From positions 220,032 through 284,031 of the forward strand of contig NZ_CAMPOV010000001.1 in assembly GCF_946892675.1 (NCBI RefSeq): 64,000 nt of DNA. Reading direction: 5' to 3'. Shown here piece after piece: positions 50,380 to 60,592 of the stretch (position 1 is the stretch's first letter; every line of letters starts with the position of its first letter). The position numbers and the translations under genes were made by a program. Under the pieces are notes generated by a model. That model did not search any database. It worked only from the letters and a program-made list of their open reading frames with translations, and had not been told where the DNA came from. Source of the DNA: Arthrobacter sp. Marseille-P9274 (GTDB taxonomy: Bacteria > Actinomycetota > Actinomycetes > Actinomycetales > Micrococcaceae).

Positions 50380-50925
50380 CGACCTCGACCGGCCCGCCGG
50401 CGCCCACGAGCATGATCACCACCGTCCCAGGTGTCTGGCATCTGGGAAGTCGAAGACCGATGCGAAGGACGGGTTCATCATCGCCTAGACCGCCCGATCG
50501 ATGCCGCACTCCCTACAGACAGTTGACCGGGACAGCCAGGTCCTGGTGGCGCTGAAGATCCTCTTCGGCTTCGACGCGAACCTGACCCGCGTGCACCTGC
50601 GCGATCAACCGCCTGCGGTCGCTGCTGCTGCGGACATTCCCCGGTATTAGAACGCGTCTTCAGAACGCGTCTTCCCGGTGACGCGCTGACGAGGGTTCTG
50701 GTGCTGGACATGCTCATTGAGTATGTCGGTCCGTTGGCCTGCGGGCGGCCGGACGGGGCAACGTACTGCGCTGGCCACGTAACCACAACCGGAAGGATCC
50801 GATGCACCTGATCGACGCATTCTTCATTGCGCTCGGCGAACAGAGCGTGACCGTGACAGGCGCCGAAGCAGTGGAGTTAGTCATCCAGGGGTTTCCGGCC
50901 AGATCAAGGAACTGAGGCAGCAAAG
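50380..50925 (+). pseudogene. IS110-family transposase remnant
   Basis: Dispersed frames on the + strand: SKTDAKDGFIIA-stop (the DxKD-type DEDD motif context of IS110), TVDRDSQVLVALKILFGFDANL, and HLIDAFFIALGEQSVTVTGA followed by VELVI. These follow the usual order of an IS110 transposase; stops and shifts make it non-functional. Regions 50042-50379 and 50926-51414 contain nothing I can support. Confidence 0.75.
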
Positions 50926-51414
50926 GGCAATTTCGACTTCCCTATTTCCTGAGTCTTGATGTCCATGCCAGGAGCAGACATCAGGACCGCCGCAACGATA
51001 CTCCTGACCATCGACGACGGAAGCAGTTCGAAACCGCCGGACACTCGGCTGCCTATACGGCATTGCACCGGTCACGCGTCGTTCCGCAACGTCGATCTGC
51101 GGTGAATTTTTTGCCCCCTCCTGGAATAAGCAACTCAAGATCGCTCTGTTCAGATCCGCGTGGGTTGCTTCCTACATGCTCCGCCTTTCATTGGTATAGA
51201 CGGCAGCGCAGGGTCAATAGCAGGTAATGCCACAATCATCTATGGCTGTCCTTTACGGGCGCTTACGAGCTGCGAAAAAAGAGGTTACGGGCGTATCGTC
51301 GAATACACTCTGTCTGGATGGTAAGCAGTGCAACGCACCCTAGCGAATCATGAATGATGCCTCATTTGAGCCAGCCTAGGCAAACCAATAGCCTCGCTTT
51401 AGCAGCCATAGATC

Positions 51415-52884
51415 TCATGAACGCCCGAAGTGCGCCAAACCCTGTCTGACCAAGTTCATCGTTGTGCGTCCATGTGCCGACAACTTCCAGCTTATCAGGA
51501 GGTAAGCAGCAACTCCCACTATCGCCATTGCCACTTGCAGCCAATAGTCCACCATAACTAATGTCGCCGCAAAGCAGATCAAAGATACAGGTGCGACAAA
51601 TATTGCCACCGTCAGAAAGCCTTGTCGGAGGAGCGGCTTCGCCTTAACACCAGTGGCACGAGCACACCATCCAACCGCAAGTAGCCAATTCACGAAATAG
51701 CCGATCGAATGTCCGATAGCAACGCCTACCGGCCCCCAAGGAAGACCAGCAAGCATCAGACCGACGATGATTGGCTGCGACCAAGCATAAAATCGCAACT
51801 GCGAAGTTGTCTTATCCTTGGCGAGGAAAGCCCAGAAAGTGACCTGATTCAAACCACGGAAGATACCTCCGACTGCCAAAATTTGGAAAACCACGACCAT
51901 GCTTTCCCAGCCTGGACCGAAGACCAGAGGAATCAAGGCATCTGCCAGGCCGAGGGCGGATCCGTAGATAAGTCCTAGTCCCAGGCCCCCCAGCAATTGG
52001 CCCTGCCCTAGGTAACGTTCAAATCTTATGGGCTGATCTGCAACTCGGGTAAGAACAGGCACAGCTACACGAGTCATAGGTGCCGCAATTTGATTTAGTG
52101 GCAGCATCAGTACTTGATAGGCCCGGCTATATATACCCAATGGGCCCGGCCCCCAAAAAAAGCCCAGGGCAAGGTTGTCCGCATTCTTTGTGAAGTATGC
52201 AATAGCCTGAGTCCCAAAGACTCCCAGACCAAAGTTTAGAAAACTTCGGATAGATTCATGCCGGCTCGGCAGACCAGGAAACCACCTACCAAAAATGACA
52301 GCCAGTACGACTCCTGAAAACACTGCCGCTATTTGCTGAACCACGAGGACCCAGTAGTCAGCGCCTACGAAGGAGGCGTAGACCAAGGCGGACGCTAGAC
52401 CAAAAACAACCGGTAAAGTGTCGACTATCGCCAACGCTCGAAACCTTAGGGAACGATTTATTTCAGCGCGAAACTGGGTGGCAAATCCTGACAAGGGAAA
52501 CGTCACTGCCAGCGCTTCCACGATTCCCGTCAATTCGGGTTGTCGGAATAGCGCAGCTATGGGCCCAGCGGACAGAAACGCAATGATTCCTAGGACAATC
52601 CCCAAAAGCAAATTAATCCAAAATAGGTTTGACTTCTGTCTGCGAGAAATCTTCGTTGCTCGGGACGCAGCCGAAGACAGGCCGAAATCTCGAAAGAGTT
52701 CTCCAAAGGCTATTAGGCTCGCAACTACCGCGTATAGACCAAAGTCTTCCGGTCGAAGGATCCGCGCTAGAACTACTGTCGAAACAAGTAGAACAAAAAT
52801 CCTGATCCCTTGGCCAGCCAACGTTGCCGAGGCACCGCGCACCGCCCTGCCGCCAAGGTCATCTGTAGTTGGTGCCGCACTCAT
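51415..52884 (-). CDS. Wzx-like polysaccharide flippase (MATE/MOP fold)
   Basis: 489 residues, 12-14 membrane helices. Opening TLAGQGIRIFVLLVSTVVLARILRPEDFGL is the pattern of the lipopolysaccharide biosynthesis/MOP flippases (read in short parts), followed by FGLSSAASRA, NADNLALGFFWGPGPLGIYSRAYQ and LNQIAAPMTRVAVP. Start at ATG 52884 with GGAGG 4-5 bases before. It would flip lipid-linked repeat units for the polymerase gene at 48740. Confidence 0.9.
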   Translation of the reverse strand: MSAAPTTDDLGGRAVRGASATLAGQGIRIFVLLVSTVVLARILRPEDFGLYAVVASLIAFGELFRDFGLSSAASRATKISRRQKSNLFWINLLLGIVLGIIAFLSAGPIAALFRQPELTGIVEALAVTFPLSGFATQFRAEINRSLRFRALAIVDTLPVVFGLASALVYASFVGADYWVLVVQQIAAVFSGVVLAVIFGRWFPGLPSRHESIRSFLNFGLGVFGTQAIAYFTKNADNLALGFFWGPGPLGIYSRAYQVLMLPLNQIAAPMTRVAVPVLTRVADQPIRFERYLGQGQLLGGLGLGLIYGSALGLADALIPLVFGPGWESMVVVFQILAVGGIFRGLNQVTFWAFLAKDKTTSQLRFYAWSQPIIVGLMLAGLPWGPVGVAIGHSIGYFVNWLLAVGWCARATGVKAKPLLRQGFLTVAIFVAPVSLICFAATLVMVDYWLQVAMAIVGVAAYLLISWKLSAHGRTTMNLVRQGLAHFGRS

Positions 52885-52934
52885 CTCGCCTCCAGTGATA
52901 ATTCTTGACACCAACCATTATCGATGTTCATTCT

Positions 52935-53984
52935 CTACTGCGCCGATCGAGATAGCATTGTCCCGGTGGCACTAATCCATGTTCTTGCGGACGAGATGGC
53001 TTTGCTGAGCTCCGCGCTCTTTTGCCTTAAGTCTTCAGCGTCCATCTGTGTCAAGGCAGTTGCATCAGAGCCTTCATGCACAGCTACCCAGTTAAGCCCA
53101 ATTACCTCGAAATGACGTCCGATCTTTCCAGCCGAAGATTCCACCCAACCGAGAGGGACGGCTCCCTCGGATGCCGCCACAATCAGCCCATGGAGTCTGT
53201 CACCAATAACCAGCGCACAGCTTGAATACAGTTGACGAACGGCTGCTTCTTGGCTGGCATGATCTGACATGTGCCACTCAAGAAGGTCACCTCCAAGTTC
53301 AGCCGCAAGTGATTCAGCTCGCTGGGCGTCCCTGCGAACCTGAACAACGAAAGTTAGACGCAGGTGCAGGTCGTCCGCCAGCTGCCTAATCCAATATTTC
53401 CACTCCTGGCTCGGTTCGGGCCGATCCCCTCGAAGCACGACGCCCAAGCGCGTGCGCGTTTGGAGTTCATTCCATTTGCCAGCTTCTGTTCCCAGCGCGA
53501 AGGCCCAGTCCGGGCTAACTCCCCGAACGCCCATATTGTGTTCTGATCGGCGATCGCGCCACCGGATGACATTACATAGCCGGGCCACAAGCCGATAAGG
53601 TAGTCCGAAAACAGGGTGGACGTTGGGAACACTGGCACCAATCCAAATTCGGTCTCGTCCCGTCATCTTGCAGACAATCAGCAGCACAGCGAGGGGCAGC
53701 ATTTTGGCTGCACCCCGGCGGGAAACTGGCACCTCCCCAGCATTTATAGCAACGGTGCTTTTACCCCTAAAAGCATTCACCATCGCCGATATATACCAAT
53801 TGAGAAATGATCTCCAAGTCCGATCACGGTCTTTGAGGCCCAGTCCAGTCTGGAAATCGGATGATGCTTTCCCAATCCAAATCTCGAGAGACCCCAATGG
53901 TCTAAGCGAGTCTAAGTATGCTCTTCTGAGAAGTGAATCGCCAATATTATCATCTTGTCCTGTTGACCACACATATACGTTCAT
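52935..53984 (-). CDS. Polysaccharide pyruvyltransferase family protein A
   Basis: 349 residues. N-terminal WSTGQDDNIGDSLLRRAY (GDxL motif) and C-terminal SSCALVIGDRLHGLIVAASE, the DRLHG signature of the PssM/WcaK-type pyruvyltransferases. No signal peptide. Adds ketal pyruvate groups to a polysaccharide or its intermediates. Its ATG is 87 bases downstream of the GT2 stop. Confidence 0.85.
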   Translation of the reverse strand: MNVYVWSTGQDDNIGDSLLRRAYLDSLRPLGSLEIWIGKASSDFQTGLGLKDRDRTWRSFLNWYISAMVNAFRGKSTVAINAGEVPVSRRGAAKMLPLAVLLIVCKMTGRDRIWIGASVPNVHPVFGLPYRLVARLCNVIRWRDRRSEHNMGVRGVSPDWAFALGTEAGKWNELQTRTRLGVVLRGDRPEPSQEWKYWIRQLADDLHLRLTFVVQVRRDAQRAESLAAELGGDLLEWHMSDHASQEAAVRQLYSSCALVIGDRLHGLIVAASEGAVPLGWVESSAGKIGRHFEVIGLNWVAVHEGSDATALTQMDAEDLRQKSAELSKAISSARTWISATGTMLSRSAQ

Positions 53985-54071
53985 AGGGGGGCTTTCACTG
54001 AGTTGAGTGGTTCATCTTAGCAACACATTCGGGGCTCATTGCCTTCGAACGGCACGGCTAGGAATGGATGG

Positions 54072-54941
54072 TCAGTTGCGCTTCCATGGCTGAGTTCCAA
54101 GCTTCTTTACTGCGGAGGCGGGGTCCATGAACGCCCACTTCGCAATCTCTTTGGAACTCCTGAATCGATATCCAGACGCCCAATACGCCCGAGCTATGCG
54201 CACACGAGCTGCCATCTCCATCTCTCTTTCATTCATGGACGTAATTTCGATGTCGAGATGCTGAGCATAGTGAGCCCTAATCGCTTCCTTCGCCCTAATC
54301 GCGCTAAGAGCTGACTTCACGGATTTTCCCCCCGCCAGGCTGTATCGTCCGGTTGGTTCATTTCGGACGCTGATACCCCCGACCATCGACAGCCTGATCA
54401 GCAGCTCATAATCCTCGGCAAATTTTGGCTCCATCTTCTCCGGCTTCATATCGTGTGAAGAGCGAAAAGCAGCAGTAGAAATTACGGCAGCGCAAGGAGG
54501 CCACGGGCCATAGCCCTGAACGAGAAGCGATTCGGTCGTTACTGGGGAATATCTGACCGGAAACCTCTTTTCCATCCCCCGCCTACCGACACCGACTACG
54601 GTCCCTGCCGCGACTGCAAGACTTGGGTCACTTTCTAGCACTTTGACCGATTCCCTAGTACCGGCGGAAATCAATTCGTCGTCTGCATCGAGGAAGATCA
54701 GATACTTCGACCGAGCCAGTTTCGCTCCCTTTACGCGCGCCTTGGCTGCCCCACTATTCTCCTGAGCTACGCAGGTAGCGCCGGCGGCAGCAGCCCGTTC
54801 GGCCGTCCGATCTCTCGATCCGTCGTCAACCACAATCACGTTAGCAACACCAGCGGCTATTGCAGATTCGATGGCTCGAACAACAGAATCTTCCGCGTTA
54901 TAGGCAGGGATAACAACGTCACAACTAATCTGTTCCGTCAT
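54072..54941 (-). CDS. Family 2 glycosyltransferase
   Basis: 289 residues. GT-A fold signatures: CDVVIPAYNAEDSVVRAIES, VIVVDDGSRDRT, YLIFLDADDELIS (the DxD-type motif). A basic C-terminal part with AKWAFMDPASAVKKLG follows. Likely adds one sugar to the repeat unit. Cytosolic, perhaps membrane-associated. Confidence 0.92.
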   Translation of the reverse strand: MTEQISCDVVIPAYNAEDSVVRAIESAIAAGVANVIVVDDGSRDRTAERAAAAGATCVAQENSGAAKARVKGAKLARSKYLIFLDADDELISAGTRESVKVLESDPSLAVAAGTVVGVGRRGMEKRFPVRYSPVTTESLLVQGYGPWPPCAAVISTAAFRSSHDMKPEKMEPKFAEDYELLIRLSMVGGISVRNEPTGRYSLAGGKSVKSALSAIRAKEAIRAHYAQHLDIEITSMNEREMEMAARVRIARAYWASGYRFRSSKEIAKWAFMDPASAVKKLGTQPWKRN

Positions 54942-55026
54942 GTTTAATTTCTACCTTCAATCATCTCTAGCAATTATATGGACGCAAAGAAAATCAAGAC
55001 TCCAGACCGTAACTCAAATTCACAAG

Positions 55027-57090
55027 CTACTCGGATAACGGCAATCGTAGGTTCAATTTTGAAACTTCGTCCTCGAATTCGTCCGACAGAGATGAAACAT
55101 ACGTGTCAGACAGATGATGCGCGTCCCTATAGAGGAGAACATTCCCAATATAGGCATTACAATGGACCGCATTGCAATAGTATTCGGTCATATTGAGATA
55201 GTTGCCTCCGGCATTGCCGACGGCGGACTTTTCCGCCTGAATCCAAGATTCATCTACAACGTCCTTACGCAACTCCGCACAAGGTCTCGTGTCATCGACA
55301 TTCAATGAAAGGCATTGGATGGGAGAAAGATCGAACCACGGAGTATCAGCGATCACAACTACCTTCTCTGGTTCTTCAAATGCAGCCATAGAACGGGTGG
55401 TACCTTGGCTCCATTCCGCTGAGGTGAATAATGACCCATTTGGCTTCGCTCGGTGGTGCAAATTTGAGAGAAATATCAACTCTGGATTCAAAGAATTGAT
55501 CTTTTCGACGGCTTTGGATTGCCACTCCGCACAGAACGGGTCAATTTTTCCTTGTTCGAAGCGGGGAATATCTATCGAAGCGCAGCCAGGTTTCGTAATG
55601 ACAACTAGCCGTGCTTTCACAGAGACTGCGAGTTTTTCGACGGCGGAGAACCATTGAGCTGCGTGTGAGTCTCCGAAAAGAACAATTACTGAATCGGATT
55701 CTGTGACACCGTAATTACATAACACGGGATCACTTTCGTAAGTGCCTGGGCTGCAATTATCGCTTGAGGGCGCCGGAAGGTCATAATTTGCGTTCTGCAA
55801 GGACGGCATGCCATTGGCTGGTACGAAGTCTGTGAACGTGGGGGAGGAAACTAAACTAATATCGGTTGCATTTCGATCAGAGGCGATTTCTCGTTTATTC
55901 AGTCCGATACCTGCGAAAACGGAGCCAGCGGCGATAACAATCGAAAGGGTGGCACCGAGGCCGACCAACAACCTCGGACGCATCGATGACAGGCTCACAG
56001 AGCGACGAGCCGGGTTCTCTACAAATCTGTAAGTTGCATATGCCAACGGGAGGCTGACTGCGGCTAGCAAGAGGGTGAGTCCTAGACCCATGTCAGGCCA
56101 CAGCGCCAGCGGAATGATGAGCAGCGGCCAATGCCACAAGTAGATCGAGTAGGACCAGTCGCCAAGAACCGTAAACGGCCGAAGTTTCAACACATGCCCA
56201 GGACCAGCCACCGTCCAGTCATTGCTATAGATTACGAGTAGTGTCGCTCCGAGTACAGGCATGATTGCGGCGAATCCGGGAAAGAGCACACTGGAATCAT
56301 AGATAGTGGCTGAGACCAGAACGAGTCCTAGCCCGGTCCAACCCAGGATCTGTGCCTTGAGTCCGCGACTAATAGAAGCGTGGCCCTTGGAGTAAACAAG
56401 CACAGCAGCCAGCCCACCAAACCCGAATTCCCACATACGCGTCGGGAGAGTAAAAAATGAAAATGGGCCGTATGTGGGCGTCAGCACAATGCTCGCGAGT
56501 AATGAAGCAAGGATCAAGACCACTAGTCCGGCAGTAAGACTTTTCAAGGTCCTCCCAAAAATCTTCCACATTGCCACAAGCAATATAGGCCATATTAGAT
56601 AGAATTGCTCTTCTAATCCTAGGGACCAAAATTGGCGAAATGGGGACGGAAAGTCTTCGGTAAGATAGTCGGTACCTTTATATGCCAACCACAAGTTTGG
56701 CACATATAGAACTGCTGCTGCGGCGTCGCGCGTGACGTCCATGACGCGCACAGGAGGAAGGACCGCCAATGCCGCGGCCAGGGTCGCCACAATGACTAAG
56801 AATGCAGCTGGCAAGAGACGTTTCATTCTCTTTGCATAGAACCCGATAAGGCTTATCCGACCTTCATCAACAATCGACCCGAGAAGGTGGGTCGTTATCA
56901 AAAATCCAGAGATGACCAGGAAGATATCTACGCCAATGTAGCCTCCCGCTATGAAGGGAACATTAGCGTGGTATAGAACCACGAGGAGAACCGCGACAGC
57001 TCGCAGACCCTGTATATCAAGTCTTACCGCGGACTTCTTCGCAGAGGAACCAGTCCTGTGGCGTTCAGTATTTAATGAGATTAGGTTCAT
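55027..57090 (-). CDS. Acyltransferase-3 / SGNH fusion (OafA-like)
   Basis: 687 residues. N-terminal acyltransferase-3 domain, ten helices, with RLDIQGLRAVAVLLVVLYH (catalytic-type His) and GVDIFLVISGFLIT. C-terminal SGNH domain: VIVLFGDSHAAQWFSAVEK, and closing YRDAHHLSDTYV (catalytic Asp-His). Such proteins O-acetylate surface polysaccharides using a trans-membrane acetyl relay. Confidence 0.95.
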   Translation of the reverse strand: MNLISLNTERHRTGSSAKKSAVRLDIQGLRAVAVLLVVLYHANVPFIAGGYIGVDIFLVISGFLITTHLLGSIVDEGRISLIGFYAKRMKRLLPAAFLVIVATLAAALAVLPPVRVMDVTRDAAAAVLYVPNLWLAYKGTDYLTEDFPSPFRQFWSLGLEEQFYLIWPILLVAMWKIFGRTLKSLTAGLVVLILASLLASIVLTPTYGPFSFFTLPTRMWEFGFGGLAAVLVYSKGHASISRGLKAQILGWTGLGLVLVSATIYDSSVLFPGFAAIMPVLGATLLVIYSNDWTVAGPGHVLKLRPFTVLGDWSYSIYLWHWPLLIIPLALWPDMGLGLTLLLAAVSLPLAYATYRFVENPARRSVSLSSMRPRLLVGLGATLSIVIAAGSVFAGIGLNKREIASDRNATDISLVSSPTFTDFVPANGMPSLQNANYDLPAPSSDNCSPGTYESDPVLCNYGVTESDSVIVLFGDSHAAQWFSAVEKLAVSVKARLVVITKPGCASIDIPRFEQGKIDPFCAEWQSKAVEKINSLNPELIFLSNLHHRAKPNGSLFTSAEWSQGTTRSMAAFEEPEKVVVIADTPWFDLSPIQCLSLNVDDTRPCAELRKDVVDESWIQAEKSAVGNAGGNYLNMTEYYCNAVHCNAYIGNVLLYRDAHHLSDTYVSSLSDEFEDEVSKLNLRLPLSE

Positions 57091-57189
57091 CGTTACCCGT
57101 ATATCGTTTCAGCCAGGAATTCCAGTCATATTTCCAATGGCACATCTGCGAGTTTCTATTTAGCTGACTTAGCTTGAGATCGGACAGTT

Positions 57190-58236
57190 CTAGGCAGCAG
57201 CTGCTTGCCGTATCAAGTCCACGTACCGTTGTCTCATGGAGCGTCGGACTTCATCTGATCCTAAGAGCAGTTCCTCATATTCGTTCCTGCATCTTTCATC
57301 AGTGAGCAACGCCTGGACCTGCTGAAGCACCTTCTCTACGTCGAACGTGTTTACATTGTGCACGTAGTTACTGAGGCCAAGATCGGCGAAGGCGCCGAAC
57401 CCCTTTCGTTCATAGGCAAGATGGACCACATAGTGCCCTGCTTGAAGCGCCATCAGGGCAGCATGAAGCCGAACAGCCACAACAACCCGACGCGGCCCCT
57501 CAAGAGACAACAAATCCGAGCGAGAGAGTATTCTCCGCGGATCCAGACTTTTTGTTGCCGGCCTATCGTCGTTGCCGGACGAAGTACTCTGGATATATGC
57601 ATCGTATCCGCCCAACCTCTCCGCCATACCATAAATTGCATCTGGAACCCTATTGCGGATTGCGCGAATCGAAAGTACTGGAACGGAACTGGGAACGCCT
57701 TTCTCCGTATCACGCGAAATATTCGTGGTGGCCAAGTCGGGTACTCGAATCGCTGTCACGTCCCGAAACTCGGAAATGCTGCGATCGTCTCGAAACATCA
57801 CCGTCTGAAGGCGTTGCAATCCCCTGCTAAGAAGATTTCTAGTCCCACCCCTCGCAGGCCCCACGCTTTGTGGGAGGTACACCGTTCCCCGTCCTCTGGC
57901 ACTCGCGGCCGCAAGCTGAGGACCGTGAATAATGGCCGTTTTTAGGGCTTCCATCGGATTCCCAGCCCGCAGGTACCCCCCACCTACACCTATTACGACA
58001 TCAAAATCATTGATATTGAAGAGAGTCTTCAAATACGTAGCATTGTACCCGCGCCAACCCGGCATTGAATTAAGAACTCGTGCACCAATATTGGCAAAAG
58101 TTGACGGATGCGAGGCAGCGATGGTGATCTCAACTTCGTCCCCGAATGCTGATCTAATAAGAGCCAGCGTTTCTCGCACCAGCAATCCGTCACCCAAATT
58201 GCTTGCACTGTAAGCGTGTAATACTAGTACCTTCAC
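57190..58236 (-). CDS. Polysaccharide pyruvyltransferase family protein B
   Basis: 348 residues from GTG 58236. Starts MKVLVLHAYSASNLGDGLL with the N-L-G-D-G-L loop; core motif VVAVRLHAALMALQAGH and VVHLAYERKGFGAF. It resembles the WcaK/pyruvyltransferase group but is distant from protein A. Its start overlaps the stop of the upstream GT4 gene as GTGA. Confidence 0.82.
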   Translation of the reverse strand: MKVLVLHAYSASNLGDGLLVRETLALIRSAFGDEVEITIAASHPSTFANIGARVLNSMPGWRGYNATYLKTLFNINDFDVVIGVGGGYLRAGNPMEALKTAIIHGPQLAAASARGRGTVYLPQSVGPARGGTRNLLSRGLQRLQTVMFRDDRSISEFRDVTAIRVPDLATTNISRDTEKGVPSSVPVLSIRAIRNRVPDAIYGMAERLGGYDAYIQSTSSGNDDRPATKSLDPRRILSRSDLLSLEGPRRVVVAVRLHAALMALQAGHYVVHLAYERKGFGAFADLGLSNYVHNVNTFDVEKVLQQVQALLTDERCRNEYEELLLGSDEVRRSMRQRYVDLIRQAAAA

Positions 58237-59267
58237 AGATTCATCACCCGTTCATATGCCCGAATGTGGGACGACACGCTTTCGTCCCAAGAAAAGCGCT
58301 GGGCCCAACGACGTCCTTGTCGCAAGCAGACCTCCCTGCGCTGTTGGTCATTGAGTGCCGCCTCGAGTCCCGCCGCTAGTCCTTCGACAGTCAGTTCTTC
58401 CAGACCGATAGACGGTCCCGCCACTTCAGCCAACGATCCCCGCGACGATGCCGCCACCACGGCCCCGGCGGCCAGGGCTTCGAGCACTGGAAAGCCGAAA
58501 CCCTCATACAGGCTTGGAAATACAAAAAGACTACAGTTCTGCATCAAGGCAGTTCGTTCCTGATCAGATACGAAGCCCAAGTGAATAACGTTGGGCGCCG
58601 CCTCAATGGCGGCCATCGTATCTTGGTAGTCCCAGGCCTGTTTTCCAGCAATTACTAATGGTAGATTTAGCGATTGAATCTCTGGCGTTTCAAAGGCACG
58701 AACGAGTGATAGCAGATTTTTTCGAGGCTCAATGTTGCCCAAATAAAGCACGAACTGATCCGGGAGCTTAGCACGTAGCTCATCCGACAGTGGTGTGGGA
58801 GTAGAAAATTTCTCAACATCAATTCCGTGGGGAATGACGGTCAAGTTTTGCTGGGATATCCCGAATACCTCACTAACGTCGTCAGCGCTCGACTGTGAAA
58901 CAGTGAGGACGTGGTCGGTACTGCGTATCGCTCGGGTGACTCTTGCCCGCCACGCACGATCAGCGATGGACGACCGTGCAGTACTTATCCAGCGACTAGC
59001 TACTCCATGTACCGTCACTACTGACGGTCGTCGCGTTGGCAACAGTGGGCCGGTATCAGCAACGAAATGGAGAATTTCCTCGGGCTGCCCCTTACTCAGT
59101 CCGACCGCAGTTTCGTATGCCATCGTCATAGGGCGGAATTTGTTGGCCGCTGGAATGCGAGCGATGCTATGACCCGCCTCTATCAAACCTTCAGCAAGCC
59201 TACGCGCATAGGTGGTATTCCCACCTACATGACGATCAAGTATTCGGGATGGCATGAAGATCTTCAT
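58233..59267 (-). CDS. Family 4 glycosyltransferase A
   Basis: 344 residues, GT-B fold: N-terminal domain (DRHVGGNTTYARRLAEGLI), then LYLGNIEPRKNLLSLVRAF and the donor-binding E-x7-E motif in SLYEGFGFPVLEALAAGAVV. The start overlaps the stop of the upstream GT4 gene as ATGA, so translation is coupled. Confidence 0.95.
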   Translation of the reverse strand: MKIFMPSRILDRHVGGNTTYARRLAEGLIEAGHSIARIPAANKFRPMTMAYETAVGLSKGQPEEILHFVADTGPLLPTRRPSVVTVHGVASRWISTARSSIADRAWRARVTRAIRSTDHVLTVSQSSADDVSEVFGISQQNLTVIPHGIDVEKFSTPTPLSDELRAKLPDQFVLYLGNIEPRKNLLSLVRAFETPEIQSLNLPLVIAGKQAWDYQDTMAAIEAAPNVIHLGFVSDQERTALMQNCSLFVFPSLYEGFGFPVLEALAAGAVVAASSRGSLAEVAGPSIGLEELTVEGLAAGLEAALNDQQRREVCLRQGRRWAQRFSWDESVSSHIRAYERVMNL

Positions 59268-60292
59268 TTGTAAACCGCCATTCTTGAGTATATTTCGTTC
59301 AATGCACGAATCTGATTTTCTTCATTCATTCTATCCAGTAGGTCATCGCTCGACTTACGAATACGATTCAACAACTTTCCGGTGTTTACCGCTTCGATGA
59401 TCATTTCTGCTGCTTCTTCCACGGAATCTACAGACCATAAGCCGAAACCCTCAAAGCAAGGAATGTCCCGTACCAGGACCGGCAGGCTACATGCCGCAGC
59501 ATCAAGAACACTTAATGGAAAGCCTTCATACTTAGCACTGTGGAAATAGAGAGTCGAGTTAACCAGGAGTTCCACTAGTCGAGTCTTATCGACCCAGCCA
59601 GTGACCGTTACGTTATGCCGCTCTAGATTTGCACGGGCGATAGGGTCTCCATCACCAATCCAGACAAATTTGACGGAATCGTCTAGTTCCGCTGTTGTCG
59701 CAGCTAGAGAGGCGAAAAAACCAGGGTCCTTCTGAGGTGCGATTCTTCCGATCATGCACACAACTCGACTAGTCGCCTTGCTGTCGCCGGCTTCCCTGAC
59801 GATCGTGGGTACGATGGTGGGCACATTTGGAAGTTGTACAGCCGTGATCCCTGGCCTAAGAGCTTTTGCAAGCTTCTCTTCGTGCGGCGTGAGAGTAACA
59901 ACCAATTTCGAATTCAGGCTCAACAGCATTTCGGCAGCCCGATATATCCATCTCGAGATCTGTGACCGGTCAGGGTCATCGAAGACGAAACAGTGCGGCT
60001 CATAGACTACGGGCGCTGCAGGTGGAAGTAACCGACAGTAGAATCCAGCAAAACTGGAATGGGCATAGATGATGTCAGCCTTGACCAGCTTCGCGATTTT
60101 GTTGATAGAAGCCAGCCGCTTTAAGTGCGACGTTGGCAGTTCGAAAATTTCATCGTAGATTTTGTCCTTAGAGGGGTCATCGTCCCCGCTCCACAAAAGA
60201 CAGTGCTCGTGCTGGCTCGAGAGCTTAGCTATCGTGTCGATAGCCCTACTAACGCCGCCTGCATAACATTCCGAAACATGAAGAATTCTCAT
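59264..60292 (-). CDS. Family 4 glycosyltransferase B
   Basis: 342 residues. GT-B fold with HVSECYAGGVSRAIDTIA, MIGRIAPQKDPGFFASLAAT and the donor motif KYEGFPLSVLDAAACSLPV. ATG 60292 has AAGGTG upstream; an in-frame TTG five codons earlier is less likely. First gene of a minus-strand cluster; 300 bases separate it from the divergent DUF4012 gene. Confidence 0.93.
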   Translation of the reverse strand: MRILHVSECYAGGVSRAIDTIAKLSSQHEHCLLWSGDDDPSKDKIYDEIFELPTSHLKRLASINKIAKLVKADIIYAHSSFAGFYCRLLPPAAPVVYEPHCFVFDDPDRSQISRWIYRAAEMLLSLNSKLVVTLTPHEEKLAKALRPGITAVQLPNVPTIVPTIVREAGDSKATSRVVCMIGRIAPQKDPGFFASLAATTAELDDSVKFVWIGDGDPIARANLERHNVTVTGWVDKTRLVELLVNSTLYFHSAKYEGFPLSVLDAAACSLPVLVRDIPCFEGFGLWSVDSVEEAAEMIIEAVNTGKLLNRIRKSSDDLLDRMNEENQIRALNEIYSRMAVYK

Positions 60293-60592
60293 GGCACCTT
60301 CGCTCAAACTGGGTCATCGTCGCGGCGGACGCCTCTGGTCGGGACGAACCCGGCGGAGAGCAATATATGATGTCGGTCATACGTCGGGGACGGGATGCCC
60401 GCCCCCATTGGCAGCCGTCAACATCGTACTGCAGAGGAATCATTTGAACTAATTTGGCCGTTCCCTGAGCCGGAAATCACTTTAATATTGCATTCCTAGA
60501 ATTGATCGCGGCATTCAATCTGCGTTCGCTGTGCGGCAATACAGCGGATAGCATTACCAATGTTGCTCGACATCACTTCCCGAAGGACGTTT

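Noticed and set aside
50045..50509. Minus-strand ORF of 154 codons
   Set aside because: It runs opposite the IS110 remnant frames and has no recognisable domain.
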